From the NCBI GenBank assembly GCA_035528415.1, contig DATKYQ010000081.1, positions 52,388 through 116,387 on the forward strand: a stretch of DNA of 64,000 bases, written 5' to 3'. This DNA is from DATKYQ01 sp035528415. Lineage in GTDB: Bacteria; Myxococcota; B64-G9. Shown one piece after another: positions 1 to 7,805 of the stretch (within the stretch, counting starts at the first letter, position 1; each line of letters opens with the position of its first letter). Both the position numbers and the translations under genes were made by a program. The notes under the pieces were generated by a model. That model did not search any database, was not told the DNA's origin, and saw nothing but the letters and a program-made list of their open reading frames with translations.

Positions 1-289
1 GCGCGCGAAGGTTGCGTTTTCCGGCCTGATGTTGCGCGATCATGATGCCCAGACCAAGCCTGGCCGGGAAAGCGATTCTGAAAATCGTCCGGCCGGGCCC
101 TCGTTGTTTTTCGCTGGATTGTGACTCTACTGATAGCGAAAATCCCTGGATCTGACCGCGCAACACGCCTCCATCGTCGGTAAGCCCCAGGCGGCCGGCC
201 GGCTCCGGTTCACTTTTCTTTCTCAGCGCCAAGAACACGATGATAGACACAAGCACCAAGAATCCAACGACCGGAATCAACCAGGACAT
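1..289 (-). CDS. Membrane-anchored hypothetical protein, 3' end cut by window edge
   Basis: Reading leftward from ATG at 289 gives an open frame of 96 codons that runs off the left edge. It begins MSWLIPVVGFLVLVSIIVFL, one N-terminal membrane segment of about 20 residues, followed by the basic stop-transfer stretch RKK and a soluble part that continues past the edge. The start is supported by a strong AAGGAG ribosome-binding site 6 bases upstream. It is divergent from the gene at 399. No family is recognised from the visible part. It looks like a small inner-membrane-tethered protein with its C-terminus in the cytoplasm. Confidence 0.6.
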   Translation of the reverse strand, partial: MSWLIPVVGFLVLVSIIVFLALRKKSEPEPAGRLGLTDDGGVLRGQIQGFSLSVESQSSEKQRGPGRTIFRIAFPARLGLGIMIAQHQAGKRNLRA

Positions 290-398
290 GTGACTTCTCC
301 TTGACACGGACCGGCACAAGGAACAGCATTCTCATGAACACGAACCGGGATAACATGCTGAACATTCAAGCTATACACACTATGAGGGGTGCGAAGTC

Positions 399-1502
399 GT
401 GTCAATAAGACTTGGTGATTTGTTGCTGAGAAACAAGTTGATCAACGAGCACCAACTCAAGGAGGGCTTGCATGCTCAGACAATTTTCGGCGGTAAGCTC
501 GGCACCAACCTTGTTGAACTCGGATACGTCAACGAGCATGATCTGGCCAAGCTGCTGAGCGCCCAGCTCGGCATACCCTGCATCGCGGCCGGCGATCTCG
601 ACAACATCGACAAGGATGTTTTGAATCTCGTGCCCGTCAAGCTGGTGCAGAAACACATGGTTCTCCCGCTCGAGGTTGAAGGACGCACGCTGCGCCTGGC
701 CATGTCTGATCCCACCCACTTTCCCAGCATCGACGAGATCTGCTTTGCGACAGGGCTGACGGTCGATCCGCGAGTGGCTCCCGAGATACTGCTCGTATAC
801 GCTATCGAGAAATATTACGACGTGCCGCGAAATGTTCGTTTCGTTCGCATGGCAGGCCTGAGCCAGAACCTTGCCGAGACAGCCACTGCATCGGCCTCGG
901 TGGTGCCGAAGCTTGATGGTGCCTCCGCCGATCTTCTTGCCGGGGAGGAAAAAGAGTTTGGATCTGCGACCTCGAACGAAGAAATGGCCTTGGATGGTTT
1001 TCCGATCCACCAGGTCGTGACACAGTTGGCGAGAGCGGGACAGGTTTCAGACATACTCGAAGTGATTAGAGAGTTCGTATCCGAAGACTTCGAATTCGCG
1101 GCGGCGTTTCTGTTCAACGGAGAGATTGCGGTAGGCGGCACGCATGTCGGCGGCAAGCTGGCGATCGACGAGTTTCAGGAGTTGTCTTTTCCAGTTAACA
1201 GCAGCGAGTTGCTTTTCAAGGTGTGGAACTCCATGGAAACTTTTCATGGCCAACCGAGTATATCGGGCGTGGACCACTGGTATTTTTCAGAACTCGGGTT
1301 TCCCGAAGACAGGCCCATTCTCTGCATTCCCGTGATTTCAAACGACAAGATCAGATGCATTATCCTGGCTTCCGAGAACAAGAAGGGCGAACTGCTGGAC
1401 ATGCTGGACATGTACTCTTTGCTGGTCAAGAAGCTCAGTCTGGCCTTTGAACTGCTTGTACTGAAGAACCAGATTCTCGATCTTAGCGAAGTTGAAACGT
1501 AA
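399..1502 (+). CDS. Stand-alone MshEN (GspE N-terminal) domain protein, probable c-di-GMP receptor
   Basis: A 367-residue protein with GTG start. Residues 4-27 and 33-56 form two 24-residue MshEN motifs (RLGxxL...LxxQ, KLGxxLVxxG...LxxQ) separated by exactly five residues, the layout described for c-di-GMP-binding MshEN domains. The full GspE-N fold reaches to about residue 145. No ATPase domain follows. After a variable linker, residues about 215-365 look like a GAF-type sensory domain. In motif 1 the usual Gly at position 10 is Lys13, while motif 2 keeps Gly42. In type II secretion and pilus ATPases this domain binds c-di-GMP or the platform protein; here it is likely a free-standing adaptor. 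Seen: motif spacing and lack of Walker motifs. Inferred: ligand binding. Confidence 0.75.
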   Translation: MSIRLGDLLLRNKLINEHQLKEGLHAQTIFGGKLGTNLVELGYVNEHDLAKLLSAQLGIPCIAAGDLDNIDKDVLNLVPVKLVQKHMVLPLEVEGRTLRLAMSDPTHFPSIDEICFATGLTVDPRVAPEILLVYAIEKYYDVPRNVRFVRMAGLSQNLAETATASASVVPKLDGASADLLAGEEKEFGSATSNEEMALDGFPIHQVVTQLARAGQVSDILEVIREFVSEDFEFAAAFLFNGEIAVGGTHVGGKLAIDEFQELSFPVNSSELLFKVWNSMETFHGQPSISGVDHWYFSELGFPEDRPILCIPVISNDKIRCIILASENKKGELLDMLDMYSLLVKKLSLAFELLVLKNQILDLSEVET

Positions 1503-1533
1503 TAAAACCAAACAGGTCTACGAATCACGCACC

Positions 1534-1562
1534 TTGAACAGACACCGGGCGTGTGCTAGGAA
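1534..1562 (+). promoter_or_regulatory. Predicted housekeeping promoter for the lpxB operon
   Basis: TTGAAC, 17-base spacer, TAGGAA, with an extended TGC immediately before the -10. It lies in the 97-base gap after the MshEN gene and about 38 bases before the oxidoreductase start. Confidence 0.5.
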
Positions 1563-1599
1563 TCAGCATCCGGCGATTGGGCCGAAGAGTGCGGAATCC

Positions 1600-2529
1600 A
1601 TGCGTGGTGTTGCCAAGATAGCGGTGGTCGGAGCGGGGTATTTCGGTTCATGCCACTGCATGAAGATTGCCGGCTTGGCGGGGGCCAGGTTGGTTGCGGT
1701 GGTCGACATCGACGGCCGGCGCGCCGCGGATGTCGCCGGCCGCCACGGAGCCGAGTCGTTCACATCCCACATGGATCTCATTGGTCGGGTGGATGCGGCC
1801 GTGGTGGCCGTGCCGACCTCGCGGCACCATGCGGTGGCCGCCGACCTGCTGGCCGGCGGGATCCACCTACTGGTGGAAAAACCGCTGGCCACAAGCGTGT
1901 CTGACGCGGAAGATCTCTGTCGGCTGGCCGAGGAGCGATCTCTCAAGTTGCAGGTCGGTCTGCTCGAGCGCTTTAACCCGGCCGTGGTCGAGGCCGCCCG
2001 GGAAATCGATGCACCCCGTAAAATATACATGCAACGCTCCGGACCATTTCTGGGACGAGGAGGAGACAGTGACGTCGTCTTCGAGTTGATGACCCATGAT
2101 CTTGACATCCTCTTGCAACTGGCCGGGGCGCCCGCCAAACGCGTCGCGGCCAGCGGTCGTTCCGTGTGCACCTCACACATCGACGAGGCCCAGGCTGAGA
2201 TCGAGTTCGAAGACGGCTTACTGGCTTCGATAACGGCCTCCCGTGCGAGCACCGACAAGGTGCGCCGCTTCACGGTCGAAGACGCAACCGGCACGCTCGA
2301 GGTCGACCTGGCGCGGGGAAGTCTGCTGCGCACGGTCGACCACGACGGCGAGACGGCTCGCAAGCTGCGCCAGTTGCAAGGGGTGGACGCCCTGCTCGAA
2401 CAGGACCGTGCCTTTGTCGAGGTTTTGCAGAACGGCCGCAGGCCTGCGGTCGATGGCCTGGCCGGCAAGGCGGCAGTCGGCTTGGCCGCCCGCATCCTTT
2501 TAAGCATTCAGCGCGGAGACGTTTGTTGA
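1600..2529 (+). CDS. Gfo/Idh/MocA-family NAD(P)-dependent oxidoreductase beside lpxB (GnnA-like candidate)
   Basis: A 309-residue oxidoreductase. The Rossmann strand and dinucleotide loop (KIAVVGAGYFG) sits at residues 6-16, and the conserved EKPL motif of the Gfo/Idh/MocA family is present near residue 97. I chose the ATG at 1600 because the frame upstream lacks homology and the Rossmann strand must start within a few residues. The stop overlaps the lpxB start (TGATG), so the two are translationally coupled. A Gfo/Idh gene beside lpxB fits GnnA, which oxidises UDP-GlcNAc at C3 on the way to amide-linked lipid A sugars; GnnB, the aminotransferase partner, is not in the window. A different sugar-nucleotide or precursor substrate is therefore possible. 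Confidence 0.85.
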   Translation: MRGVAKIAVVGAGYFGSCHCMKIAGLAGARLVAVVDIDGRRAADVAGRHGAESFTSHMDLIGRVDAAVVAVPTSRHHAVAADLLAGGIHLLVEKPLATSVSDAEDLCRLAEERSLKLQVGLLERFNPAVVEAAREIDAPRKIYMQRSGPFLGRGGDSDVVFELMTHDLDILLQLAGAPAKRVAASGRSVCTSHIDEAQAEIEFEDGLLASITASRASTDKVRRFTVEDATGTLEVDLARGSLLRTVDHDGETARKLRQLQGVDALLEQDRAFVEVLQNGRRPAVDGLAGKAAVGLAARILLSIQRGDVC

Positions 2530-3650
2530 TGGCCGGGGCGGCTGCTTCGATCTTGATGGTGGCGGGGGAAGCATCGGCGGACGCTCACGGGGCCAAGGTG
2601 ATCGCGCACTTGGCCGGGTGCCTGCCGGGAGTGGCCATCTTCGGACTTGGCGGCGAGCGCATGCAGGCCGCCGGCCTCAGGTCGGTGGCGGATCCGTCGG
2701 TCTTGAACGTGGTCGGAATCAGCGAAGCGCTTTCGGGCCTGGGGAAGATAAGGCGGGTATTCAAGACGGTCATCAAGGAGGTCGAGCGATGCAACCCACG
2801 GGTTGCCCTGCTTATGGATCTTCCGGATTTCAACCTGCGTCTGGCCCGCAGGCTGAAGCGCGCCGGTGTGCCCGTGATCTACTACATCGCCCCCCAGGCC
2901 TGGGCGTGGCGGCGAGGCCGGGTGCGGCAGATCCGCCGCCGGGTGGAACGATTGCTGGTGGTGTTTCCCTTTGAGGAACGTTTCTTTTCACGCTACGGCA
3001 TCCCGGTGGAGTTCGTCGGACATCCGCTCGCTGAAGATGCGCAGGCTGATTCCGTTGTTCACCCGCGGCGGGTGGTTCTGCTTCCGGGTAGCAGGATCCG
3101 GGAGATCGAGCGCCTGCTGCCCGCGCTGCTGGGCGCCGCCGGTATTATCGAAGGCCTCGAGCCCGACCTGCAGTTCGTGCTGCCGCTGGCACCGGGCCTG
3201 GATGGCGATTTCGTGCACAGCGAGATCCGGCGATCAGGATTGGATGTGCGTCTCTCGGAAGCAAGTGCCGCTTGTGAGCTTGCCGGCGCGCGCCTGGCGC
3301 TGGCGGCATCGGGAACTGTTACCCTGGAGGCTGCCTTGGCAGGTGTTCCCGCGGTCGTGATCTACCGGGTTTCCCGTCTGACCCATGCCCTGGTGCGTCC
3401 ATTCTTCAGGCTGCAGCATGTGTGCATCGTGAACATCTTGGCCGATCGTCGACTTCTCCCGGAGCTTCTCCAGGGCCGGGCCCGGGCCGAGAAAATTGCA
3501 TCTGCGGCCCTGCCCCTACTGCACGACGGCCGGCCGCGTGAAGAAGCGCTGAGGGGCTTGCGAACGGTGAAACAGATGTTGGGGGCCTCGCGGCCGTCTA
3601 TGCGGGTGGCCGAAATAGTAGCAGGCTACGCTCAAGTGGAGGCCAAGTGA
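2529..3650 (+). CDS. lpxB: Lipid-A-disaccharide synthase LpxB
   Basis: A 373-residue GT19 enzyme that condenses UDP-2,3-diacylglucosamine with lipid X to form lipid A disaccharide phosphate at the inner face of the inner membrane. Family signatures are all present: GEASADxxGA near the N-terminus, YYIAPQAWAW near residue 120, LLPGSRxxEI near 185 and ASGTVTLEAAL near 260. ATG at 2529 overlaps the previous stop (TGATG); a TTG two codons upstream is possible but unnecessary. Length matches the family. Its operon partners suggest a lipid A or LPS-core modification locus. Confidence 0.95.
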   Translation: MAGAAASILMVAGEASADAHGAKVIAHLAGCLPGVAIFGLGGERMQAAGLRSVADPSVLNVVGISEALSGLGKIRRVFKTVIKEVERCNPRVALLMDLPDFNLRLARRLKRAGVPVIYYIAPQAWAWRRGRVRQIRRRVERLLVVFPFEERFFSRYGIPVEFVGHPLAEDAQADSVVHPRRVVLLPGSRIREIERLLPALLGAAGIIEGLEPDLQFVLPLAPGLDGDFVHSEIRRSGLDVRLSEASAACELAGARLALAASGTVTLEAALAGVPAVVIYRVSRLTHALVRPFFRLQHVCIVNILADRRLLPELLQGRARAEKIASAALPLLHDGRPREEALRGLRTVKQMLGASRPSMRVAEIVAGYAQVEAK

Positions 3651-4381
3651 GCCTTACGCTCATCAAGCCCGCGACTTGCAATACGCTGGTGGTTGTCCCA
3701 ACCTATTGCGAGAAAGAAATGATCGTCGAGGTCGTCTCGGCCATTGTTGCCAGTCTCACATGCGATGTGCTCGTCGTCGACGACGACAGTCCCGATGGAA
3801 CCGCCTCACTGGTGCGTGAAACATTTGCACAGGATGCGCGTGTGTCGCTGCTTTGTCGCCAAGGTCTGCCAAGAGGCCTGGGCTCGGCCTACCGTGACGG
3901 CTTCGCGCTGGCGCTCGAGGCGGGCTATGCATATATCGTTCAGATGGACGCCGATTTCTCGCATGATCCGGGACGCCTTCCGGACTTGCTGGCGCGAGCA
4001 CACCAGGCCGATCTGGTCATTGGTTCGCGTTACATAGCCGGCGGAAACACCGCCGGCTTCGGTCGCCTGCGGCGCCTGGTGAGTAAAGGGGGTTCCTGGT
4101 ACGCGCGCCGCGTGCTGGGGCTTCCGGTCAGGGATGTGACTGGAGGCTTCAAGTGCTGGCGGGCGGAGGCGTTGGCGGCGGTGGATGTCGCCTCGACGAC
4201 GTCCCGGGGCTTCGCCTTTCAGATCGAGATGAACCAGCGCGCGCACCGGCGCGGCCTGAAGATCGTCGAGCTGCCGATCAGTTTTTCAGACAGGCGCCGG
4301 GGTAACTCGAAGATGTCGGGAAAGATTTTCATCGAGGGCCTGATTGCCGTCTGGCGCCTGCGGAAAACGAGGCGCAAATGA
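3647..4381 (+). CDS. Polyprenol-phosphate sugar synthase (DPM1-like GT2)
   Basis: A 244-residue GT-A glycosyltransferase of the dolichol-phosphate mannosyltransferase type. It has the N-terminal VVVPTYCEKE strand, VDDDSPDGTA nucleotide-binding motif near residue 45, MDADFSHDP metal-binding motif near 100 and the GSRYIAGG motif near 125. There is no C-terminal membrane domain, so it resembles the short, soluble DPM1 form. GTG start overlaps the lpxB stop by four bases, with GGAGG four bases upstream. The family moves a sugar from a nucleotide donor to polyprenyl phosphate; the following GT39 protein would be the natural consumer of that lipid-linked sugar. The sugar itself cannot be read from sequence. 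Confidence 0.9.
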   Translation: MSLTLIKPATCNTLVVVPTYCEKEMIVEVVSAIVASLTCDVLVVDDDSPDGTASLVRETFAQDARVSLLCRQGLPRGLGSAYRDGFALALEAGYAYIVQMDADFSHDPGRLPDLLARAHQADLVIGSRYIAGGNTAGFGRLRRLVSKGGSWYARRVLGLPVRDVTGGFKCWRAEALAAVDVASTTSRGFAFQIEMNQRAHRRGLKIVELPISFSDRRRGNSKMSGKIFIEGLIAVWRLRKTRRK

Positions 4382-5844
4382 ACACGGCCAGGCCAGGCTC
4401 TTACGTCGTCCGCTTCTGGATCGTGCTCGGCGCTTTTGCGTTGTTACGCGCCTGGTTCGCGGCCGGCGTCGATTTGAGCCCCGACGAGGCCTACTACTAC
4501 GCATGGTCGACTTCGCTTCAGTGGGGCTATTTCGATCACGGGCCGCTGGTCGCCTGGCTGATTCGGTTGGGTACCCTCGTCGCCGGACACACGGAGTTGG
4601 GCGTCAGGCTGGGTGCGATCTTGTGTTCGTGTCTCACTTGCTGGATGGTTTTCCTGGTTGTACGCGAGTTGGTAAACGACGAGAGGCATGCCTTCTGGGT
4701 AGCGCTTCTGATGTGCGTCTGCCCGATTTTTGCGGTCGGAGCCGTGGTGCATACGCCGGATGCCGCCCTGGCGGCCGCCTGGTCGCTGGCCGCCTGGTTC
4801 GCGCTGCGAGCCTATCGGGCCGGCCGGATGTGGCACTGGATTGGCCTGGGAGCCAGCGCTGGCCTGGCGGTGTTGGCCAAGCTGACAGGTCTGTTTTTCA
4901 TAGTCGGCCTGGCGCTGTTTTTATTCTCGTGCCAGGCCGGGCGCCAGAGGCTCAAAGGCCCGGGTCCGGCCATGGCACTGCTTGTGGCGGCAGTCATGGC
5001 GATGCCCATGCTGTTGTGGAACGGAACGCATCAGGGCGGATCCCTGACCTTTCAGTTGCAGCATGCCACAGGTAATGTGGCTTTTCTCCCAGCGGGCTTG
5101 TTGTCTTTTCTCGGCGGACAACTCGGAGTACTGAGTCCCTTCTTGTTCGTCTGGGTTACGCTGTTTTTCGTTTTCGCCTGGCGCAGGGCAACCCGCTTCG
5201 GGCGCCCGGAGGCATTCTTGCTCTGGTGTCTAGGCGCGCCTCTGTTTTTTGGATTGCTGCTTTTATCTGTGGTTCACAAGGTCGAGGCCAACTGGCCGGC
5301 GGTGGCTTACATATCGGCCCTGCCGGGGGCGGTCTGGGCATGGACGGGAGGGCTTTGGTACTTGCGCAGGCAAAGGCTCTGGTATGCCATGACCGCTGGC
5401 CTGGCGCTGTTTATCAGCCTGGCAATTCACCTGCAAACGATCCAACCTTTTCTGCCGATCGATCCCGGGCGCGACCCCACCGCCAGGTTGCGGGGATGGA
5501 GTGAGCTTTCGGCCGAGGCCGCGGGCGAGGCCGTCAAGCTTGGGGCTGGGTTGGCCAGTGAAGGCTATGCTCCCGTCAGTGAGTTACGATTCTACGCCCG
5601 GCAGGAAGTCGTCTATGAACCTTCTTCGACCCGTCTGTCGCAATACGATCTCTGGCCGGCTGACATCAGGTCCGCGAACCTGCTGTATCTCCAGCCGCTG
5701 ACAAGCCCCGTACCCCCGCGTGTCTGCGCGGGCGCGCGCGACAGGTGGTTGCTCGACAAGGGCCTGGCGGCAAAATCATGGCGCGCGTCCCGATACCGCT
5801 GGTGGGTCTGCGAGGGAGTGAACAACGCGGGGGAAGGGCAATGA
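4378..5844 (+). CDS. ArnT/PMT-like GT39 family membrane glycosyltransferase
   Basis: A 488-residue polytopic inner-membrane protein with roughly ten to twelve hydrophobic segments. The first periplasmic loop holds the catalytic acidic motif DLSPDEAYYYAW (residues about 37-48) and FDHGPLVAW, typical of GT-C enzymes such as ArnT. The C-terminal 110 residues form a soluble periplasmic part. ATGA overlap couples it to the polyprenol-phosphate sugar synthase. Known for the family: transfer of a sugar from polyprenyl phosphate to lipid A or protein. Inferred from the operon: lipid A or core glycosylation following LpxB. Confidence 0.88.
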   Translation: MNTARPGSYVVRFWIVLGAFALLRAWFAAGVDLSPDEAYYYAWSTSLQWGYFDHGPLVAWLIRLGTLVAGHTELGVRLGAILCSCLTCWMVFLVVRELVNDERHAFWVALLMCVCPIFAVGAVVHTPDAALAAAWSLAAWFALRAYRAGRMWHWIGLGASAGLAVLAKLTGLFFIVGLALFLFSCQAGRQRLKGPGPAMALLVAAVMAMPMLLWNGTHQGGSLTFQLQHATGNVAFLPAGLLSFLGGQLGVLSPFLFVWVTLFFVFAWRRATRFGRPEAFLLWCLGAPLFFGLLLLSVVHKVEANWPAVAYISALPGAVWAWTGGLWYLRRQRLWYAMTAGLALFISLAIHLQTIQPFLPIDPGRDPTARLRGWSELSAEAAGEAVKLGAGLASEGYAPVSELRFYARQEVVYEPSSTRLSQYDLWPADIRSANLLYLQPLTSPVPPRVCAGARDRWLLDKGLAAKSWRASRYRWWVCEGVNNAGEGQ

Positions 5845-6170
5845 ACGGCCAGCCTCCGGAACAAGCTGAACGATCCGGACGAATGTCGTGGGCCGGCTAT
5901 CTCGGGGCCGTGGTCGGACTGATCGTGGGGATGATCGTGGTTGAGCTGCTGGCCGCCTTGATGGTTGGTTGGGCGGGGGCATATGCCGCCCAAGTCACCT
6001 GGGAAGTGGGCTCGCCCCTGGCCGGCCTGTTGGGCGCGATCGCGGGCGCCTTCGGATTTCATCGCGTCTTTGGCGGGCAGTTCCTGGCTCCGCTCGCGGT
6101 GCTGCTGATGGTTCTCTTGCTGGCCGCCATGACGGCCCTGTACTGGGTTGGTTTCCCCTGGGCTGTTTGA
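5841..6170 (+). CDS. Small three-helix membrane protein
   Basis: A 109-residue hydrophobic protein with predicted membrane segments near residues 18-44, 56-72 and 82-104. The ATG at 5841 overlaps the GT39 stop (ATGA) and follows a GGGGGAAGGG purine stretch, which fixes this start over an upstream in-frame ATG inside the GT39 gene. No family recognised. Its position at the end of the lpxB/GT operon suggests an accessory role in the same envelope modification, but nothing in the sequence proves that. Confidence 0.75.
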   Translation: MNGQPPEQAERSGRMSWAGYLGAVVGLIVGMIVVELLAALMVGWAGAYAAQVTWEVGSPLAGLLGAIAGAFGFHRVFGGQFLAPLAVLLMVLLLAAMTALYWVGFPWAV

Positions 6171-6195
6171 CAGTTGCGAGCCTGGGTGCTAGCTT
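6167..6195 (+). promoter_or_regulatory. Promoter of the NifU-like gene
   Basis: TTGACA, 17-base spacer, TAGCTT, preceded by an extended TGC. It starts inside the last codons of the upstream gene and ends 48 bases before the NifU-like ATG. Confidence 0.6.
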
Positions 6196-6243
6196 CCCCG
6201 GAGTTCGAGTCCATATTCGAAACCGAAAAGATGGAGTAACCAG

Positions 6244-6477
6244 ATGGAAGACAAAGAGAAGATCGAAAAAGTGATCGAGGAGAAGATCCGCCCTTACCTG
6301 GAAGCCGACGGGGGCGGACTCGAGTTGGTCGGGTTCGATGCTGAGAGTGGGGAAGTCCAGGTGCGCCTCAAGGGAGCCTGCGCCGGTTGTCCCGGGGCGC
6401 AGATGACGGTTTCCATGGGCATCGAGGCTGTGTTGAAAGAGGAGTTCCCCGAAGTAAAGCGCGTCGTGGCTGTCTGA
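6244..6477 (+). CDS. NifU C-terminal-domain Fe-S scaffold/carrier protein
   Basis: A 77-residue single-domain protein of the NifU-like (PF01106) family. The signature Cys pair is C46-A-G-C49 in KGACAGCPGA, preceded by the DGGGLELV strand. In this family the CxxC of two subunits holds a [4Fe-4S] cluster for delivery to apoproteins. It lacks the A-type domain of NfuA. ATG at 6244 has GGAG upstream. It has its own promoter. Confidence 0.93.
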   Translation: MEDKEKIEKVIEEKIRPYLEADGGGLELVGFDAESGEVQVRLKGACAGCPGAQMTVSMGIEAVLKEEFPEVKRVVAV

Positions 6478-6505
6478 ATTTTCTGTGACGGGTGTTTTCT
6501 GAGTA

Positions 6506-7198
6506 TTATTTCATGCCCTCGTTGTTTCTCAGCGCCTGATCCTTGATCGAATCGAGGCTGCGTAAGTTCATGCGCTTCTGTTCTGCCAGGCGCTGGGCCT
6601 CCGAGCTGGCGCGCCATTTAGCAATACCAAAAGCGGCGCCGCCCACTAGCGCGACGATCGCAAGAACGATGGCCGCGATCTTGATCTGGCGTTTGTAAGA
6701 GCGTCTGGGACGTGAGACCGTAACCGGCTTGTAGCGCGACTTCTCACGTCGTACGGGTTTGTGATCGTAGTCTTTGAGGTGAGCGGAAGGACCGGCCGAG
6801 CCCGGCATGTCTGAAGCCTGTGGTGGTTGATCCGTCGCCGTTGGTGTGGAGTCGGCGACCGGCGCATCGGGAGCCGCTGGCGGTTGTGTGACTTGCTGGA
6901 TTTCTTCTGCGGGTTTGTGAGTTTCACTAACAACCGGAGTCTCGGCATCGCCCCCGCCACCCAGATCGACCATGCCGAAATCCACGGAGGCCGGTGCCTT
7001 CGTTGTCACCGGGATCTGACGGGTTTGTGATTTCGGCGCCGGTCGGTCAGCCTTGAGCGGTAAGATTTTTATACCCGAGCCTTTATTTTGCCGGGCAGCC
7101 CCGGCATTCTGCAGTACGGCCTGCTCCGCGCGCCTTGCTGCCGCGGAAAGTGCATCGCTCCTGCCCTTCTTGGCATCGTCGCCATCGTTCGATCTCAT
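6506..7198 (-). CDS. Proline-rich single-pass membrane protein
   Basis: A 230-residue protein of unknown family. Residues 1-140 are low-complexity, rich in Ala, Pro, Thr and Gln. A basic patch (RREKSRYKPVTVSRPRRSYK) leads into one membrane helix at about 171-192, leaving about 38 residues, probably in the periplasm by the positive-inside rule. AGGAG seven bases before the ATG supports the start, and a strong divergent promoter lies upstream. The PilZ gene is its divergent neighbour. It could be a linker or scaffold in the envelope; no domain is recognised. Confidence 0.8.
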   Translation of the reverse strand: MRSNDGDDAKKGRSDALSAAARRAEQAVLQNAGAARQNKGSGIKILPLKADRPAPKSQTRQIPVTTKAPASVDFGMVDLGGGGDAETPVVSETHKPAEEIQQVTQPPAAPDAPVADSTPTATDQPPQASDMPGSAGPSAHLKDYDHKPVRREKSRYKPVTVSRPRRSYKRQIKIAAIVLAIVALVGGAAFGIAKWRASSEAQRLAEQKRMNLRSLDSIKDQALRNNEGMK

Positions 7199-7236
7199 GC
7201 GTTCTCCTGCCCTGAATTGCTCTTGTATTTCGACCG

Positions 7237-7264
7237 ATTATACAGACGAGTGTCGGGGGTGCAA
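7237..7264 (-). promoter_or_regulatory. Strong promoter for the Pro-rich membrane protein
   Basis: On the minus strand TTGCAC (7264-7259), 16-base spacer, TATAAT (7242-7237). Its -35 lies eight bases from the -35 of the divergent PilZ promoter. Confidence 0.7.
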
Positions 7265-7272
7265 CAATATTC

Positions 7273-7300
7273 TTGACCCTGTAGGTCCATGTGGTATAAA
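7273..7300 (+). promoter_or_regulatory. Strong promoter for the PilZ gene
   Basis: TTGACC (7273-7278), 16-base spacer, TATAAA (7295-7300), 29 bases before the ATG, which has GGAGG at 7321-7325. Confidence 0.7.
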
Positions 7301-7329
7301 CTACTACAAAATCCGACACGGGAGGATTT

Positions 7330-7737
7330 ATGACCAGATCCATAGAAGACAGGCGCGGGGCCGAACGCCGTCCATTCAGGCAAGGCCGCAGGCGCTATCC
7401 CAGGGTACGCCTTTCGCTTCAGGGGTTCTACTCGAGCGACGACAGGGCGCTTTTCTTATCGAGCCGCAACGTTAATCTCAGGGGCGCCTTTTTTTCCACG
7501 GTCGTTCCCGACGGCATAGGCACGCGTGCGACATTGCGCATTGATACGCCGAAGAATGTGGCCATGCTGAAGATTCCCGCCCGAGTCGTCTGGTCGAACG
7601 AGGATCCGCAAAGAGGGCCTTTGGGCATGGGTCTCCGCTTCGAGGGTCTTTCAGGCTGGAGGTTGAAACGGATTGCCTCGTTGCTGATCAAGCGGGCGGG
7701 GCTGAGTGCGTTGCCGGGCACCAAAATAAGCTATTGA
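7330..7737 (+). CDS. PilZ-domain c-di-GMP-binding protein
   Basis: A 135-residue single PilZ domain. The RxxxR element is in GRRRYPRVRL (residues about 19-28), and the second motif is NVNLRGAFF (about 48-56), where the usual (D/N)xSxxG reads NxNxxG. The Ser to Asn change could weaken c-di-GMP contact. The rest of the barrel ends in GMGLRFEGL. Likely a cytoplasmic c-di-GMP reader. Transcribed alone from a strong promoter, divergent from a membrane protein gene. No diguanylate cyclase is in this window. Confidence 0.88.
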   Translation: MTRSIEDRRGAERRPFRQGRRRYPRVRLSLQGFYSSDDRALFLSSRNVNLRGAFFSTVVPDGIGTRATLRIDTPKNVAMLKIPARVVWSNEDPQRGPLGMGLRFEGLSGWRLKRIASLLIKRAGLSALPGTKISY

Positions 7738-7761
7738 TTCGATGCAACCCTGTGCTATCTT
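7734..7761 (+). promoter_or_regulatory. Promoter of the GYF/TonB-C gene
   Basis: TTGATT, 16-base spacer, TATCTT, with an extended TGC before the -10. It begins at the stop codon of the PilZ gene. Confidence 0.5.
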
Positions 7762-7805
7762 GTTCGTCCAACTAAGGCAGAAGGTTCCTAAACCCGCAAG
7801 GTGCT

